DNA of 64,000 bases, taken from NCBI GenBank assembly GCA_028751875.1, contig CM054141.1, positions 74,847,575 through 74,911,574 of the forward strand, read 5' to 3'. The translations under genes and the position numbers were made by a program. Of this stretch, positions 1 to 11,270 are shown piece by piece (position 1 is the stretch's first letter; each line of letters opens with the position of its first letter). The notes beneath the pieces were generated by a model that was not told the DNA's origin, did no database searches, and worked only from the letters and a program-made list of their open reading frames with translations. Source of the stretch: Rapana venosa (taxonomy: Eukaryota; Mollusca; Gastropoda; Neogastropoda; Muricidae).

Positions 1-240
1 GTGTTGTGTGTTGATGTGTGGTGTCGTATGGTGTGGAGGTGTTGTGATGTGGTGTAGTGGTGTGGTGTGGTGTAGTGGTGTGGTGATGTGTGGTGTGGTT
101 GTGTGGTGTTGTGTGGTGGTGTTGTGTGGTGGTGTTGTGTGGTGGTGTGTTGTGGTGTGTGATGGTGTAGTGGTGTTTTGTATTGTGTTGTGGTGTGATG
201 TGGTAGTGTGATGTGGTGGTGTGATGTGGTGTAATGGTGT
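1..240 (+). repeat. GTGGT/CCACA-type satellite
   Basis: Imperfect GGTGT/GTGGT pentamer-like repeat with almost no C. It is the reverse complement of the satellite that starts at about 43,490 and ends abruptly where the family A RTE begins near 241. The frames open through it consist only of V, W, C and G and are not genes. Confidence 0.85.
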
Positions 241-1985
241 GGTGTCGAAGAAACTCACAAAAACACTTCAAACCAAATCATCAGTCATTGAAGACAGCTC
301 CGGAAACCTCCTCACAGAAAGCTCAGCTGCATTGAACAGGTGGTCTGAGTATTGTCAAGAACTATACAACAACCCAATACAACCTGACAAGAGCATAATA
401 GAAGAGAAAGCAGCAACATCAAGAGCACCCTCGCCATTACCTATACTGAGGGAAGAAGTGGAAGAAGCCATCGGCAGCTTACCAGTAGGAAAGTCCCCAG
501 GAGCAGACAATATACCAGCAGAGCTGCTCAAGCATGGTGGCGAAACAGTCATCACATATGTTACAGCTATCTGTCAGAAGATTTGGGAGACAAAACAGTA
601 GCCAACAGAATGGACACAATCACTCATCATACCTCTGCCCAAGAAGGGGATTTTACGCCAATGCCAAAACTATAGAACAATCAGCCTCATCAGCCACGCC
701 AGCAAGATCATGCTCAAAGTTATTTTGAATCGACTCAAGAAGGAGGCAGAAGAACACCTTGCAGAGTAACAAGCTGGGTTCAGGGCAGGCAGGAGCACAA
801 TCGAACAGATTTTTAACTGCCACATCCTGATGGAAAAACATCTTCAACATCAGAGAGACCTGTTCCACAACTTCATCGACTTCAAGAAGGCTTTCGACAG
901 AGTATGGCACGAAGGCCTGTGGCAGGTCCTCAGAATGTTTGGCATTGAAGAAGGACTAGTGCAAACCATTCAAGCACTATACAACACCGCAAGCAGTGCA
1001 GTCCTTCTAAACAATCAGGTCGGAGACTACTTCAAAACCACAGTTGGGGTCCGACAAGGATGCCTGTTATCTCCAGTCCTGTTTAATCTGTTTTTGGAAA
1101 ACATTATGAGAGAGACCCTCCATGACTTCCACTCTACCATCTCCATTGGCGGCAGACCCCTCAACAACTTACGGTTTGCCGATGACATTGACCTCATGGG
1201 CGGAAGTAACACAGAGCTGCAAGATCTTACGACCAGACTTGAGAACAGAGCTGGAGCATATGGGATGGAGGTGAGCTCGGAGAAAAGTAAAGTACTTGTG
1301 AACAGCACGAGCAACGCCACTGCTAAAATATACATGAACGGCCAACAACTGGAGGAGGTAGACGCTTTTAAATACCTTGGCGCTACACTCACAAAGGACG
1401 GGCGATCGACGACAGAAATCAAAGTCAGAATAGCCATGGCAACATCTTCCATGACAAAACTCACCACCATATGGAAAAGTAAAGAGATCAGTTTCCCAAT
1501 CAAACTAAAGCTCTACAAAGCCCTAATTCAGACTATCCTGCTGTACGGAAGTGAAACCTGGACACTGACTGCTGAAACAGCAAAGCGAATCCAGTCATTC
1601 GAAACAAAATGCCATAGAAAACTACTGGGCATATCCTGGAGAGAAGAAAGACCAATGAATTTGTCAAGAGTCAAATAACACGGCTGGCAGGTCCACAGGA
1701 ACCCCTTCTCACCATCGTCAAGAAGAAAAAGCTGACATGGTTCGGCCACGTCACCCGCCACAACACTCTGCCAAAAACAGTACTGCAGGGAACACTCGAA
1801 GGTGGCAGAAGGAGGGGAAGACAGAACAAGTCATGGATGGACAACATCAGAGAATGGACCAGGATGAATGACTCGGCACTACTGCGCAGAGCCGATGGAT
1901 GGAGGAGGCTTACCACGGCATAGTCTTTCGTGTCTCCCCAACGACCGCCAAGGTCGTGGGTCTGATGATGATGATGATGATGTAT
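241..1985 (+). mobile_element. RTE-type LINE family A, 5'-truncated copy with RT domain
   Basis: Compared with the full copy at 17,983-21,218, this copy starts inside the linker between endonuclease and reverse transcriptase, at residues KKLTKTLQ near 248. The RT region is readable with one in-frame stop near 600 and others before 830. The frame 830-1,678 carries IDFKKAFDRVWH, GVRQGCLLSP (1,046-1,075) and the catalytic FADD (1,175-1,186). The C-terminal part (TWFGHV, about 1,735) is frameshifted. The element ends in a short GAT repeat at about 1,963-1,983, as RTE elements usually end in a short tandem repeat. The protein would copy the element RNA at a nicked target. This copy lacks the endonuclease, so it cannot be autonomous. 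It is the best-preserved RT core in the window. Confidence 0.9.
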
Positions 1986-1999
1986 GTGTGTAAATGATT

Positions 2000-2080
2000 T
2001 GAATGCAAGGGCTTCGATTTGTTTGCTTTACATGATTTAGCGCTATATAGATACCATACATTATTATTACTATCATCATT
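2000..2080 (-). repeat. SINE-tail-like module with AGCGCT and ATT repeat
   Basis: Contains GCTTCGATTTGTTTGCTTTA, then TTTAGCGCTATATAGAT and an ATT-rich end. Similar modules lie at 3,478-3,550, 7,467-7,535 and 17,936-17,982, with the right-arm mirrors. It directly follows the 3' end of the family A LINE. The same module forms the end of the SINE at 3,206, so I read this as a truncated SINE tail. Confidence 0.6.
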
Positions 2081-2084
2081 CCTA

Positions 2085-2592
2085 CACCAGTACACCCTTA
2101 CCATTACGCCTACCACAACACGGCTACTGATACCGCTACACCACTATGGCTACCGTTACACCACTATGGCTACCGCTACACCACTATGGCTACCGTTACA
2201 CCACTTACCATCACGGCTTCCACTACACCACAATGGCTACCGTTACACCACTTACCATCACGGCTACCACAACACGGCTACTGATACTGCTACACCACAA
2301 TGGCTACCGCTACACCACAATGGCTACCGCTACACCACTATGGCTAACGTTACACCACAATGGCTACCGTTACACCACAATGGCTACCGTTACACCACTT
2401 ACCATCACGGCTACCGCAACATGGTTACCGCTTCCACTACACCGCTACCGTTACACCACTTGCCATTGGTTACTGATACCGCTACACCACAATGGCTACC
2501 GTTACACCACTTGCCATCACGGCTACCACAACACGTTACCGCTTCCACTACACCGCTACCGCTACACCACTGTCTCAACACCACTGGTTTAA
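2085..2592 (+). repeat. 20-bp minisatellite (CTACCGYTACACCACWATGG)
   Basis: About 20-bp units with interspersed longer variants containing TTACCATCACGGC. Because the period is not a multiple of three and the unit lacks stops, several frames stay open (2,019-2,615 and 2,146-2,592). These are not genes. The mirrored array is at 41,180-41,650. Confidence 0.9.
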
Positions 2593-2599
2593 ATAGTTT

Positions 2600-2910
2600 A
2601 TTTTTAAAAATTTAGAAATGCAATAAACATTGAAAACAAACAGCATTTTGGAATCACAGTAACAAGAAGCTTGTAGTTTATGGTGTGCTCAATTAAACAA
2701 AGAACATGAACTGCAAAGTGTAAACCAGCAACAACCAACATTTTCATCGATTGCAATCTATGCTAATGTAAAAGTGAAAAGAAAATTACACAAGGATCTG
2801 TAAAGTAAACACACAAAAAGCAGTGGGAATAGAAAAATCAGAGAGGTCGAGAGAAAGAGAGAGAGATTTCCGGAAATAACATCTTCAAGGCAAAAAGAAA
2901 AAGTGTTGGT
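2600..2910. other. No feature recognised
   Basis: AT-rich, non-periodic sequence between two minisatellites, with a short GA-rich run near 2,845-2,867. No coding signal was seen. Confidence 0.5.
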
Positions 2911-2914
2911 AAGT

Positions 2915-3205
2915 TGAAAGTGAAAGGTAATGATGGTAAGGACGTTGTAGATATTGAAAGTGAAAGGTAATGATGGTAAGGATGTTGTAGATATTGAAGG
3001 TTAAAGGTAATGATGGTAAGGATGTTGTAGATATTGAAAGTGAAAGGTAATGATGGTAAGGATGTTGTAGATATTGAAAGTTAAAGGTAATGATGGTAAG
3101 GATGTTGTAGATATTGAAAGTTAAAGGTAATGATGGTAAGGATGTTGTAGATATTGAAAGTTAAAGGTAATGATGGTAAGGATGTTGTAGATATTGAAAG
3201 TGATA
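2915..3205 (+). repeat. 40-bp minisatellite, seven copies
   Basis: The block GATGTTGTAG (GACGTTGTAG in the first copy) recurs at 2,941, 2,981, 3,021, 3,061, 3,101, 3,141 and 3,181, giving an exact 40-base period. Copies differ mainly at GTGAAAG versus GTTAAAG. The mirror at 40,571-40,855 also has seven copies. There are no spacers, so it is not CRISPR-like. Confidence 0.95.
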
Positions 3206-3550
3206 TTCTGGGAGGTTCTGGGTTCGATTCCCAGCCTCGACCTTTCTTCCCAGTTTGACCAAAAAATCGAACTGAATGTCAAAGTCTTTCGGATGAGACT
3301 ATAAACCGAGGCCCCGTGTGCGAACGCATGCAGAACATCTTGCGCACACGTTAAACCCTGTTCCGCTGTTCTAAAGAGTAGGCCATTGTGTGCCGGTGGG
3401 AACAGATGACAATTTTTTTTTTAAAAATCGCATGCACACGTATAAATGAACAAAATTATTTAAAAAATCATCTGAGCGCTTTGATTTGTTGCTTTACAAG
3501 ATTCAGTGCTATATAAATTCCATACATTATTATTACTATTATTATTATTT
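3206..3550 (+). mobile_element. tRNA-derived SINE, 5'-truncated
   Basis: A polymerase III B-box-like motif, GGTTCGATTCC, lies at 3,221-3,231, but the A box is missing because the copy abuts the 40-bp array. About 60 bases later comes a domain, TCTTTCGGATGAGAC...ACCGAGG, at about 3,284-3,312. The SINE at 48,100 has nearly the same domain and a diverged version occurs near 8,650. The copy ends with the AGTGCTATATAAATTCC module and ATT repeats. Shared central domains joining different heads and tails are a known feature of invertebrate SINE superfamilies. The exact family cannot be named from memory with confidence. Confidence 0.75.
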
Positions 3551-3639
3551 TATTATAATATTGGTGACGGTGGCTATGAAAACATGTTAAAGATGAAAAC
3601 ATGTTTGTCTAATATCACGTAATGTGAAAAGACGTTAAA

Positions 3640-3975
3640 TTAAAGAAGAACAATGGTGACAACGATGGTTATGTTGAAGATGGAAATGATGTTGATGATG
3701 AAGGGGATGATCGTGACCGTGGCGTAGATATTGAAGATGATGATCATGACGATGATAATTGCTGAAGTTGAGGAAGACGATAGTGTGGATGATGAAGAAG
3801 ATAATGTTGATGATGACGTGGATGATAAAAGAAATGGTGGTGATGTTGAAATTCTTGCTGCAGCTGCTGCTGCTGTAGATAATGAAGATGCTGATGCTGA
3901 AGACTATGATGGGGAGATGACAGCTAGAAGGCATGGAGTGTCATTCTGTGTGCTTGCAGAATTGGAAATGCGCAA
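3640..3975 (+). repeat. GAT/GAA-rich low-complexity tract
   Basis: Trinucleotide-rich sequence that opens an 83-residue Asp/Glu-rich frame (3,731-3,982) with a seven-alanine run. The composition is explained by GATGAT-like repeats. No start context, domain or splice structure supports a gene. The mirrored frame at 39,786-40,037 keeps its length with a few substitutions, which reflects arm identity rather than selection. Confidence 0.6.
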
Positions 3976-4499
3976 TGGATAAAAACATTTTCTGCTGTAA
4001 TGTCTACCTGCCCCAGACATGTTTTGTATCATGGTCCTAACCCTAACCGTGACCAGGTAGATGTTCATGTGATACTTCCACTATGCTATCACTATCAATG
4101 TTTGTTATTATTATAATAATTATTATCATCATTTAAAAATATTATTATTATTAATCAACACAATGGTAAAAGTATTGGCAGATGAGTGCAAATCTATGCA
4201 GATACACTGTAAAGTAACAGGGTCTTTTCTTTCTTTACTGATAGCGCCAGTGCATGTGTTTGTATGTTTGAGTGCAGGCCTTTTACCTAGGCTATCTCAA
4301 GTACTAGATCTATTGTAGGAAAAGCACTTCCCTTCTTACAAACCTATTTACACAGAAAGGCAGACTCTTCTGTGGGCAGCTTAGGTTACTCCACATCCAG
4401 GATGTAGGCCTCCTGTTGTGAGTAGTCTCTTCAAGTCATGGGGTGCTATGCAACCCCACATAGGGAAGGCCTGGTGCTCCACGCAGAGGTTTAGTTTCT

Positions 4500-4695
4500 C
4501 TCCAGACACCATGGGTGGCTGTACACCCAGGAAGTACGGTATGCCTACCCAAAAACCATGGGTGGCTTTTCACCCAGGAGGTAGGGAGGCAGGTTATGCC
4601 TACCCAAAAACCATGGGTGGCTTTTCACCCAGGAGGTAGGGAGGCAGGTTATGCCTACCCAAAAACCATGGGTGGCTTTTCACCCAGGAGGTAGG
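4500..4695 (+). repeat. 55-bp minisatellite (CCATGGGTGGCTTTTCACCC unit)
   Basis: CCATGGG recurs at 4,556, 4,611 and 4,666, a 55-base spacing, with a diverged unit at 4,509. The right arm (39,120-39,270) holds fewer units, so copy number differs between arms. Confidence 0.9.
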
Positions 4696-5449
4696 CATGA
4701 GCACAAACATGGTTGCTTGTTACGATGTAGGGAGGTGTTGGTAATGGGTTTTTTGTAGTTGTACCTTCTCAAAAACCATGGTGGCTATACACCCAAAAGA
4801 TAGAGCACTACTGAAAAAAAAGGCCACATAGGGAACTGAAATAGTTGAACTTTTGTTACTGTTTTTTTGTAGTTGGGGGGTTGTTTTGGGTTTTGTTTGT
4901 TTGTTTAGTTGATAGTCCTTAACAGGACAAGAGCCCATGAAAAAGTATGTGAATGCTTATTCTGTAACCTTGGAAAATAAAGATCATTATACTATCTCTC
5001 TCTGTTGTTGTTGTTGTTTTGGTGGTGGGTGTTGTTGTTTTTTGGGGGGGAGGATTGTTTGCTCCTTCTTGAGGACTCAACTGCTTCTGGCAACAGTGAA
5101 ACGCCACGTCATCACAGTTACCTTTCACCACCCCCTTCCTCCCTCTCCCTCCCCAATAGCACCAGAGACCTATTCCGTCCTGGGGGTCCGAAAGAAACCA
5201 GAACTACAGCATCGTCTTCTCTTTTCCTTTGGGTGCAGTGGCTAAAGTTGGTGAATGTGAAGACAGAGAAAGCGGGACTGGGAGAGAGAAATGACATGCT
5301 GGCAGTCTTGTCAGGCAAACGAGCTTTTAATTACAAACACTCTGTTCAAGCAGCTAGTCAGAAGACGCTACACGTGGATATCACTAGGAGACAAGAGTGA
5401 GGATTTAAATCGACTACATTATGATTGACTGAAGAAGGAAATCAGCAAT

Positions 5450-7290
5450 TCTAAACTCAAAGACCTTGCCAGGCACAGACTGTAACGCTGAGCACATACT
5501 GGAGATGGCGAAAGGAAGATTCACAGCTATGAAAACTACCAAAAAGATACCACCCCCTAAATTTAATACTGAAAAACTTCACGATCCAGTCTTTATATCT
5601 TATTTCCAAATTGAAATAAGCAACTGTTTTACACAGTAGCCGGAGATAAGGGTAGAAAGTTACCAGAGTTAATTTGGACTGACAAGAACAAGATCTACAC
5701 TAAAGCAGCAGAAGAAAACTTAGGAGAACCCCCCCCCCCCCCCCAAAGAAACCAAAACCATTTAAAAATGACGAGGTGTTGGAATTAGTCCAATAAAAAA
5801 AGCAAAGCCTGCAAATCAGGTGAAAGAGAAGACTACTCGCGATTAAAGAGAGAAATCAAGGGCCAGATTCGAAGAGAAGGAAAACCGCCTGGAACAAGGA
5901 TGTCCAAAGAAAAACGAACACAACAAAAAAGGGTAAATCGTGAGAACTCTTTAAAAGATCAGATCAGTCAAACAAAATGAGTTTCAAGCAAAAATTGAAT
6001 GTGTTGATACCTCAGAAAGAACTACCCTAATTGAGCCAGAAGGCACTCTAAAAAGATAGCATGAATATCCTACGGCAAAACATAAGCAACGCCAATAAGA
6101 AAACATACCTCAAAATGATAGATATTTTAATGTCGCAACAAACAGCTCCGAGTCCCCAGAGCCCCTTATGAGTGAAGCTGAGACAGCCATCAAAAAGTGA
6201 TACATGCAGAACATCACCAGACCTCGATAACATAGTAGGAGAACTGCTGAAGCACTCAGGAGAAATGGGGGGGCTAAGAGCCATGCATTACCTAAGCTGT
6301 AAAATCTGGAAGACTGGTCAGCAAACTGGAAGTCACAAGAATGTGTCATGCTCCATGAGAATGGAAATGTAAAAGACTTCTACAGACCAATAGCCCTTAC
6401 CCGTTGTGCAAGCAAGATCTTGGTGATCATCATTTTGAATAGGATGAAACCAAAAGTAGAGTTCCAACTACCAGACTGTCAGGCAGGCTGCAGGAAAAAC
6501 AGAGGAACTACCAGACTGTCAGGCAGGCTGCAGGAAAAACAGAGGAACTACCAGACTGTCAGGCAGGCTGCAGGAAAACAGAGGAACAATAAAAATGTAA
6601 TTTGTGGTGCAAAATATCATTGAAAAGGTAAAAATCGAATGAAGGACTTTTTATTACGTTCATAAACTGCAGCAAAGCCTTTGGCAGTGTGATTCACCAG
6701 CATCTTTTTGACACAATGTATAAAATGGGCTTTTCAAAAGATAGTGCCTTTTTTGTTTTCCTAAAGTGAGGAAATTTCCTTTAAAATGGGGGCACTATTA
6801 GATGGGCACAACACACAAACAAAAAAACGTGAATTTTTCAACATCCCAAAAGGAGTCGTACAAGGATGCATCCTCTCACCTCCCCTTTTCAATATAATCT
6901 GCACAGAGCAAGTCAGGAGAGAGTCTGATAGTGAAGACATGGGCCTCAAGATAGGTGGCAGAAACATAATAAATCTGTGCTACGTTGATGGTACGGCACA
7001 ACTAGCTGATATCATGACCAGCATGAAGAGACTGACAACAGGAAGAAGAGCCGGTCTCAGACTCAATACCAAAAAGCCAAAAGCGCTGCATGTTGCCAGA
7101 ACAGCTGCCAAACAAAGCATGACTGACAAAACTCCATTAAAAATGTCAAAGACTTTAAATATCTTGGTTCAGTCAAAACAAATGACGGATCATGCACTAA
7201 GGACTTTAAAAAAAGAATAGACATGGTTAGAAGTTGAAAGATCCAACTTCTTAACAACTGGAAATATCGCAGCATTCCTTTCTAGCTAAA
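5450..7290 (+). mobile_element. Decayed RTE-like LINE (linker, RT and thumb)
   Basis: The frames are broken but in order. Around 5,560 is a linker segment beginning FNTEKLHDPVF. Around 6,370 is DFYRPIALTRCASKI, the RT finger region. QAGCRKNRGTT lies at 6,480, VVQGCILSPPLFN at about 6,852, and the catalytic box is altered to CYVDG near 6,978, so it lacks the usual FADD/YADD pair of aspartates. The 6,786-7,220 frame is the longest remaining piece (144 residues). The copy is inactive and older than family A. No endonuclease was seen. The mirror copy is at 36,540-38,440. Confidence 0.8.
6471..6589 (+). repeat. 40-bp triplication inside the LINE RT
   Basis: Three consecutive copies start at 6,471, 6,511 and 6,551, each beginning CCAGACTGTC; the third is one base shorter. 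The unit encodes the DCQAGCRKNRGTT motif once in each of three shifted frames. The mirror at about 37,250-37,372 also has three copies. Confidence 0.95.
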
Positions 7291-7464
7291 AATGAAATAA
7301 TATGACCCGTCATGTTACATGTATAGCTGTGAATTCTGGACACAAAGAAAAGACAAAAATAAAAGCATAGAAGCACTGAGATGGGTTTTCGTTTTTTAGA
7401 AGGCTGCTCAGAGTTAGCTGGACAGATAAAAGAACAAACGAAGGCATGTTACACAAACTGGGAA

Positions 7465-7540
7465 TAAGCGCTTCGATTTGTTTGTTTTTTACAAGATTCA
7501 GCGCTATATAAATTCCATATATTATTATTATTATTAACAA
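7465..7540 (-). repeat. SINE-tail-like module
   Basis: GCGCTTCGATTTGTTTG, then AAGATTCAGCGCTATATAA and ATT repeats follow the decayed LINE directly. It has the same composition as the 3' end of the SINE at 3,206. Confidence 0.6.
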
Positions 7541-7639
7541 CAAGAAAACATCTTACTAGAATAAATGAAAGGAAACTAGGAAACCAAGAGAGGGACCAGG
7601 GCCAGCGTAAACCCAGCAAATGGAGAATGAGATCACGTC

Positions 7640-8600
7640 ATTGTGACTGGGTGCATGGCTAACGCCAGACTGGGTGATGCCAACAAGTGAGATCTTCCAG
7701 CTTTGCCAGTTTCTGGAAAGTATAACGAATATGCAGGACTGCCTCTGTCATAACCAACATATGTACTCTTTGTGCCCCTGGGGTCAAGTTTTTGTTTTGC
7801 ATGTATGCATAACATTCACACCCAAATTTCCTAATGTTGAACAAGTTTGCTTTTCGTCCTGTCAATTCAAATAGGGCGTTTGGATGAGATGCGATGCTCC
7901 CGTAACATCTGTTGCCAACATATCCAGCTGCCATAGCAGCATATGGCCACAGTTCCTTTGGCAATATAGCTTCAATAAGAAGATATATCTACGCATTCCA
8001 CATAAGAGTTCTCCAGCATCACTCAGCAGTTCCATTTTGAGGTGGGGAATAAGGCGTAGACATGTCATACTTTATTTGGTCTTCCTAAGAAGTGATCTGA
8101 ATGTTTGTTAAGTGAATTCCGTGCCATCACCTGTTTTATGCACTTGACCTTCGCAAAGGAAGCAGGATCTGCTAGAAATTTCTCTGTCACAACAACAACG
8201 TCACTTTTCTTCTTTAGCAGGTATACACAACAAATTCCTGAATAATTATCAATGAATTAAATAGCAAGTCTTCCCAAGAATTTGAGTAATTGGTCCAGCC
8301 AGGGCAGTATGTACTAAATCAAATGTAATGGCAAACTTGTGCGAACATATGGATTTTTGTTGCTGTCATTTTGCTAAGCAAGTATACATAATAATTATCA
8401 GGCCTTTGGTTTGAATGTTACAACAATCACCTTCAACCTATCAACAACTTCAAGTATCATCACATCATCATAGGTACAATGTCCAAGTATTTCATGCCAA
8501 CCTTTCAAATCACATGCATAGTTTACACTACCATGATGACCATTGTCATCACACATAACTCTACCGTGCTTTTTAATGTCAACATGTGTGAAAAATGTTC
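7640..8600 (-). mobile_element. Ty1/copia-type retrotransposon remnant (pre-integrase and integrase)
   Basis: Read from high to low coordinates, the pieces follow copia Pol order. A GAG-pre-integrase motif, WHEILGHCTYDDV, lies near 8,490. An integrase-core end with TPYSPPQNGTAE-like residues is near 8,030. ELWPYAAMAAGYVGNRCY is near 7,950, FGCECYAYMQNK near 7,815, and LDPRGTKSTYVGYDRGSPAY near 7,770-7,720. Integrase would insert the cDNA of the element. Frameshifts and stops break every domain, and no RT, RNase H or long terminal repeats are recognisable here, so it is a dead internal fragment. It appears again, more broken, at 35,290-36,200. Confidence 0.85.
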
Positions 8601-8785
8601 TGCATGTGTTCACACACAGGAGCTTGGTTAACTTTATTGTTTCATCAAAAGGCTTTCAGGGGAGAGGAGTCAGCACTGATTTTCCAGAGGAAAAATCCCC
8701 TTGAACGGGTGTCTTGGTGGGGCTCGAACCCAGGCAGTCAGATGGCAAACACAATGCTCTAACCACCAGGCTATCCCGTCCTGTC
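8600..8785 (-). mobile_element. tRNA-headed SINE
   Basis: On the minus strand, a tRNA-like head of about 70 bases has a B box GGTTCGAGCCC (plus-strand 8,720-8,730) and an A-box-like TAGCCTGGTGG (8,763-8,773, one mismatch to consensus). The body towards 8,600 contains a diverged form of the central domain seen in the SINEs at 3,206 and 48,100, including a GAACACATGCAGAACAT block. It sits at the edge of the copia remnant. The right-arm copy is at 35,070-35,290. Confidence 0.75.
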
Positions 8786-8954
8786 CCTCCAGGGGTGTTG
8801 CATCATGGTCGGCCAGACTGTTCGAGGTAGAACATGTTCTGTTTGAATTTAATATTGCTATAATCTTTTGCGTTCCAGAAAAGAACAAAAAATCAGCGCT
8901 CAGTTCACTTGTGCATGCAAGTGTGTGCATTGTGATTACAACTGATGACTCAGT

Positions 8955-9081
8955 ACCACTTGGCAACCTGTCTGTTTTGTATGTACACCTTTCAAACATT
9001 TTGTGTAACCGTTTGTCTACCACTTGGCAACCTGTCTGTTTTGTATGTACACCTTTCAAACATTTTGTGTAACCGTTTGTC
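8955..9081 (+). repeat. 64-bp tandem duplication
   Basis: ACCACTTGGCAACCTGTCTG occurs at 8,955 and 9,019. The units are nearly identical through GTAACCGTTTGTC. The mirror lies at about 34,785-34,912. Confidence 0.9.
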
Positions 9082-9099
9082 CTTTGTGCACTGACAAGT

Positions 9100-9835
9100 T
9101 GGGACGAACATGTTTGAATGGTCCACCTCAAGTGCAAATGTGAAAAGGGCAAACAAGGGGCCTACTCTTACAGTCATGGTCATTACAATGGGTATTGTGT
9201 GGTGATCAGATGGTTTGTTGATGGTCCAGTCCCTAAATTGTATAGCTCCATGGTAACTCTATAGCCAAATCAAACGAAACAGTCAATGTGGCAGTTTACT
9301 GGCCAAAACAAGTGCACTCTTGTTTTGGCTGAGGGTTACAGAATTGGAAAGGACCTGTATACACCTGTCAAAACTGTGCACATTTTTTGCATTTGAGGTA
9401 AGATTTTGTTATGACAATTGCCTTATGCTATGGAACTGATCACAATACACTTTTCACTTCATTGCTGTTGGTGTGTGAATGTTTCTTTATCCCATTTAGT
9501 CTTTTGTTTCTTATTGCTTTGTTTGTTGTGGTTGTTGTTGTTGGGTTATTTTGGGGGTTTGTTTTTGGTTTTGGCTTTTTACACCTGATAACTCCCTTCT
9601 CATATTTTTGTTTATTTGTTTTGTTGTATTTTCTCCATAATTATGATATTGCTAGGCATGAATAGACTTTAAAAACAACAACAACGCATGCATGCACACA
9701 TGCATGCACGCGCACACACGCACATGTGCACACCTTGTAATTTCTTATGTCAAGATCTGATTTATTACAAAGGTGTTGATAATCCTCACATTCTCAATGG
9801 AGAAACAAGAGTGGCGAGTGACATGTCTCTGTGAG
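9100..9835. other. Non-coding stretch without recognisable gene
   Basis: Contains a T/G-rich run (9,480-9,620) and a short alternating purine-pyrimidine GCATGCACACATGCATGC tract (about 9,685-9,735). I see no coding or RNA signal. Confidence 0.4.
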
Positions 9836-10205
9836 GGGTATGGGTCATGGACGGCCCATTTGTCTGACAAGGTATAGATCCATACAAAAGAAAGCCTCTT
9901 TGAAACATATGGGTTGTGGACGGCCCATTTGTCTGACAAGGTATAGATCCATACAAAGAAAGCTCTTTGAAACATATGGGTTGTGGACGGCCCATTTGTC
10001 TGACAAGGTATAGATCCATACAAAAGAAAGCCTCTTTGAAACATATGGGTTGTGGACGGCCCATTTGTCTGACAAGGTATAGATCCATACAAAAGAAAGC
10101 CTCTTTGAAACATATGGGTTGTGGATGGCCCATTTGTCTGACAAGGTATAGATCCATACAAAAAAAAGCCTCTTTGAAACATATGGGTTGTGGATGGCCC
10201 TTTAC
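9835..10205 (+). repeat. 69-bp minisatellite
   Basis: The block GGCCCATTTGTCTGACAAGG recurs every 69 bases (one 67-base step), with about five units. Since 69 is a multiple of three and the unit lacks stops in several frames, long repetitive frames appear on both strands (for example 9,745-10,275 minus). They are artefacts of periodicity. Mirror at 33,680-34,045. Confidence 0.95.
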
Positions 10206-10545
10206 ATCCACAGTGCAGAGTCAAGAGCAGCATCCAGCAAAGGTTAAACACAATATGACACCACAGTCTTTTCAAATAACTTTACCAACTTCTGAATTCT
10301 TCAGTCTTTGATATTAACAGATGCCATCACAGTGTATTTTCAAACTGGATGATTATGTCTGAATCCTATGCTAAAAACATGTCATCATAACTTGCCTTCA
10401 AACAACAAATCCAAAACATTTCATGGTCAGTGTTGGCTTTCATTTATTATCACACAATTTGTTTTTAAATAATTCTCATATGTCTTACTAACATACTATA
10501 AAATTCTGTTCTCAAAAGAACACTTCAAAGATGCCATAATGTCTG

Positions 10546-11270
10546 AGTCTCTACAACAATCTATCCCCCAACCACACAACCGACAGCTTACATCTCTCTC
10601 TCCAACAACAGTATGTCCTCCAACCACACAACCGACAGCTTACATCTCTCTCTCTCTCTCCTTCTCCAACAACAGTATGTCCCTCCCACCACACAACAAA
10701 CAGCTTACATCTCTCTCTCTCTCTCCAACAACAGTATGTCCTCCAACCACACAACCGACAGCTTACATCTCTCTCTCTCTCCAACAACAGTATGTCCTCC
10801 AACCACACAACTAACAGCTTACATCTCTCTCTCTCTCCAACAACAGTATGTCCTCCAACCACACAACCGACAGCTTACATCTCTCTCTCTCTCCAACAAC
10901 AGTATGTCCTCCAACCACACAACCGACAGCTTACATCTCTCTCTCTCTCCAACAACAGTATGTCCTCCAACCACACAACCGACAGCTTACATCTCTCTCT
11001 CCAACAACAGTATGTCCTCCAACCACACAACTAACAGCTTACATCTCTCTCTCTCCAACAACAGTATGTCCTCCAACCACACAACTAACAGCTTACATCT
11101 CTCCTCTCTCTCTCTCTCAACAACAGTATGTCCTCCAACCACACAACTAACAGCTTACATCTCTCTCTCTCTCCAACAACAGTATGTCCTCCAACCACAC
11201 AACTAACAGCTTACATCTCTCTCTCTCTCCAACAACAGTTGTCCTCCAACCACACAACCGACAGCTCACA
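10546..11270 (+). repeat. 55-60-bp minisatellite with CT-microsatellite core
   Basis: About thirteen units, each containing CAACAACAGTATGTCCTCC, a CCACACAACCGACAGCTTAC-like block and a variable (CT)n run. Length variation lies mainly in the CT run. Units alternate between CCGACAG and CTAACAG variants. Mirror at 32,600-33,330. Confidence 0.95.

Noticed and set aside
2019..2615. 198-codon histidine- and threonine-rich frame
   Set aside because: It is a 20-bp minisatellite open in more than one frame.
2915..3205. CRISPR-like array of 40-bp repeats
   Set aside because: Repeats are contiguous without spacers, and the context is a eukaryotic SINE and LINE landscape.
3731..3982. Acidic protein gene
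   Set aside because: The Asp/Glu content follows from GAT/GAA repeats; no flanking gene structure is visible.
4030..4055. Telomere-like CTAACCCTAACC
   Set aside because: Only about two units occur, inside an arm with unique sequence on both sides.
9745..10275. 176-codon repetitive frame that could look like a secreted repeat protein
   Set aside because: The 69-base period is a multiple of three and leaves several frames open on both strands. Unit lengths shift by two bases in one place and the composition has no selection signature.
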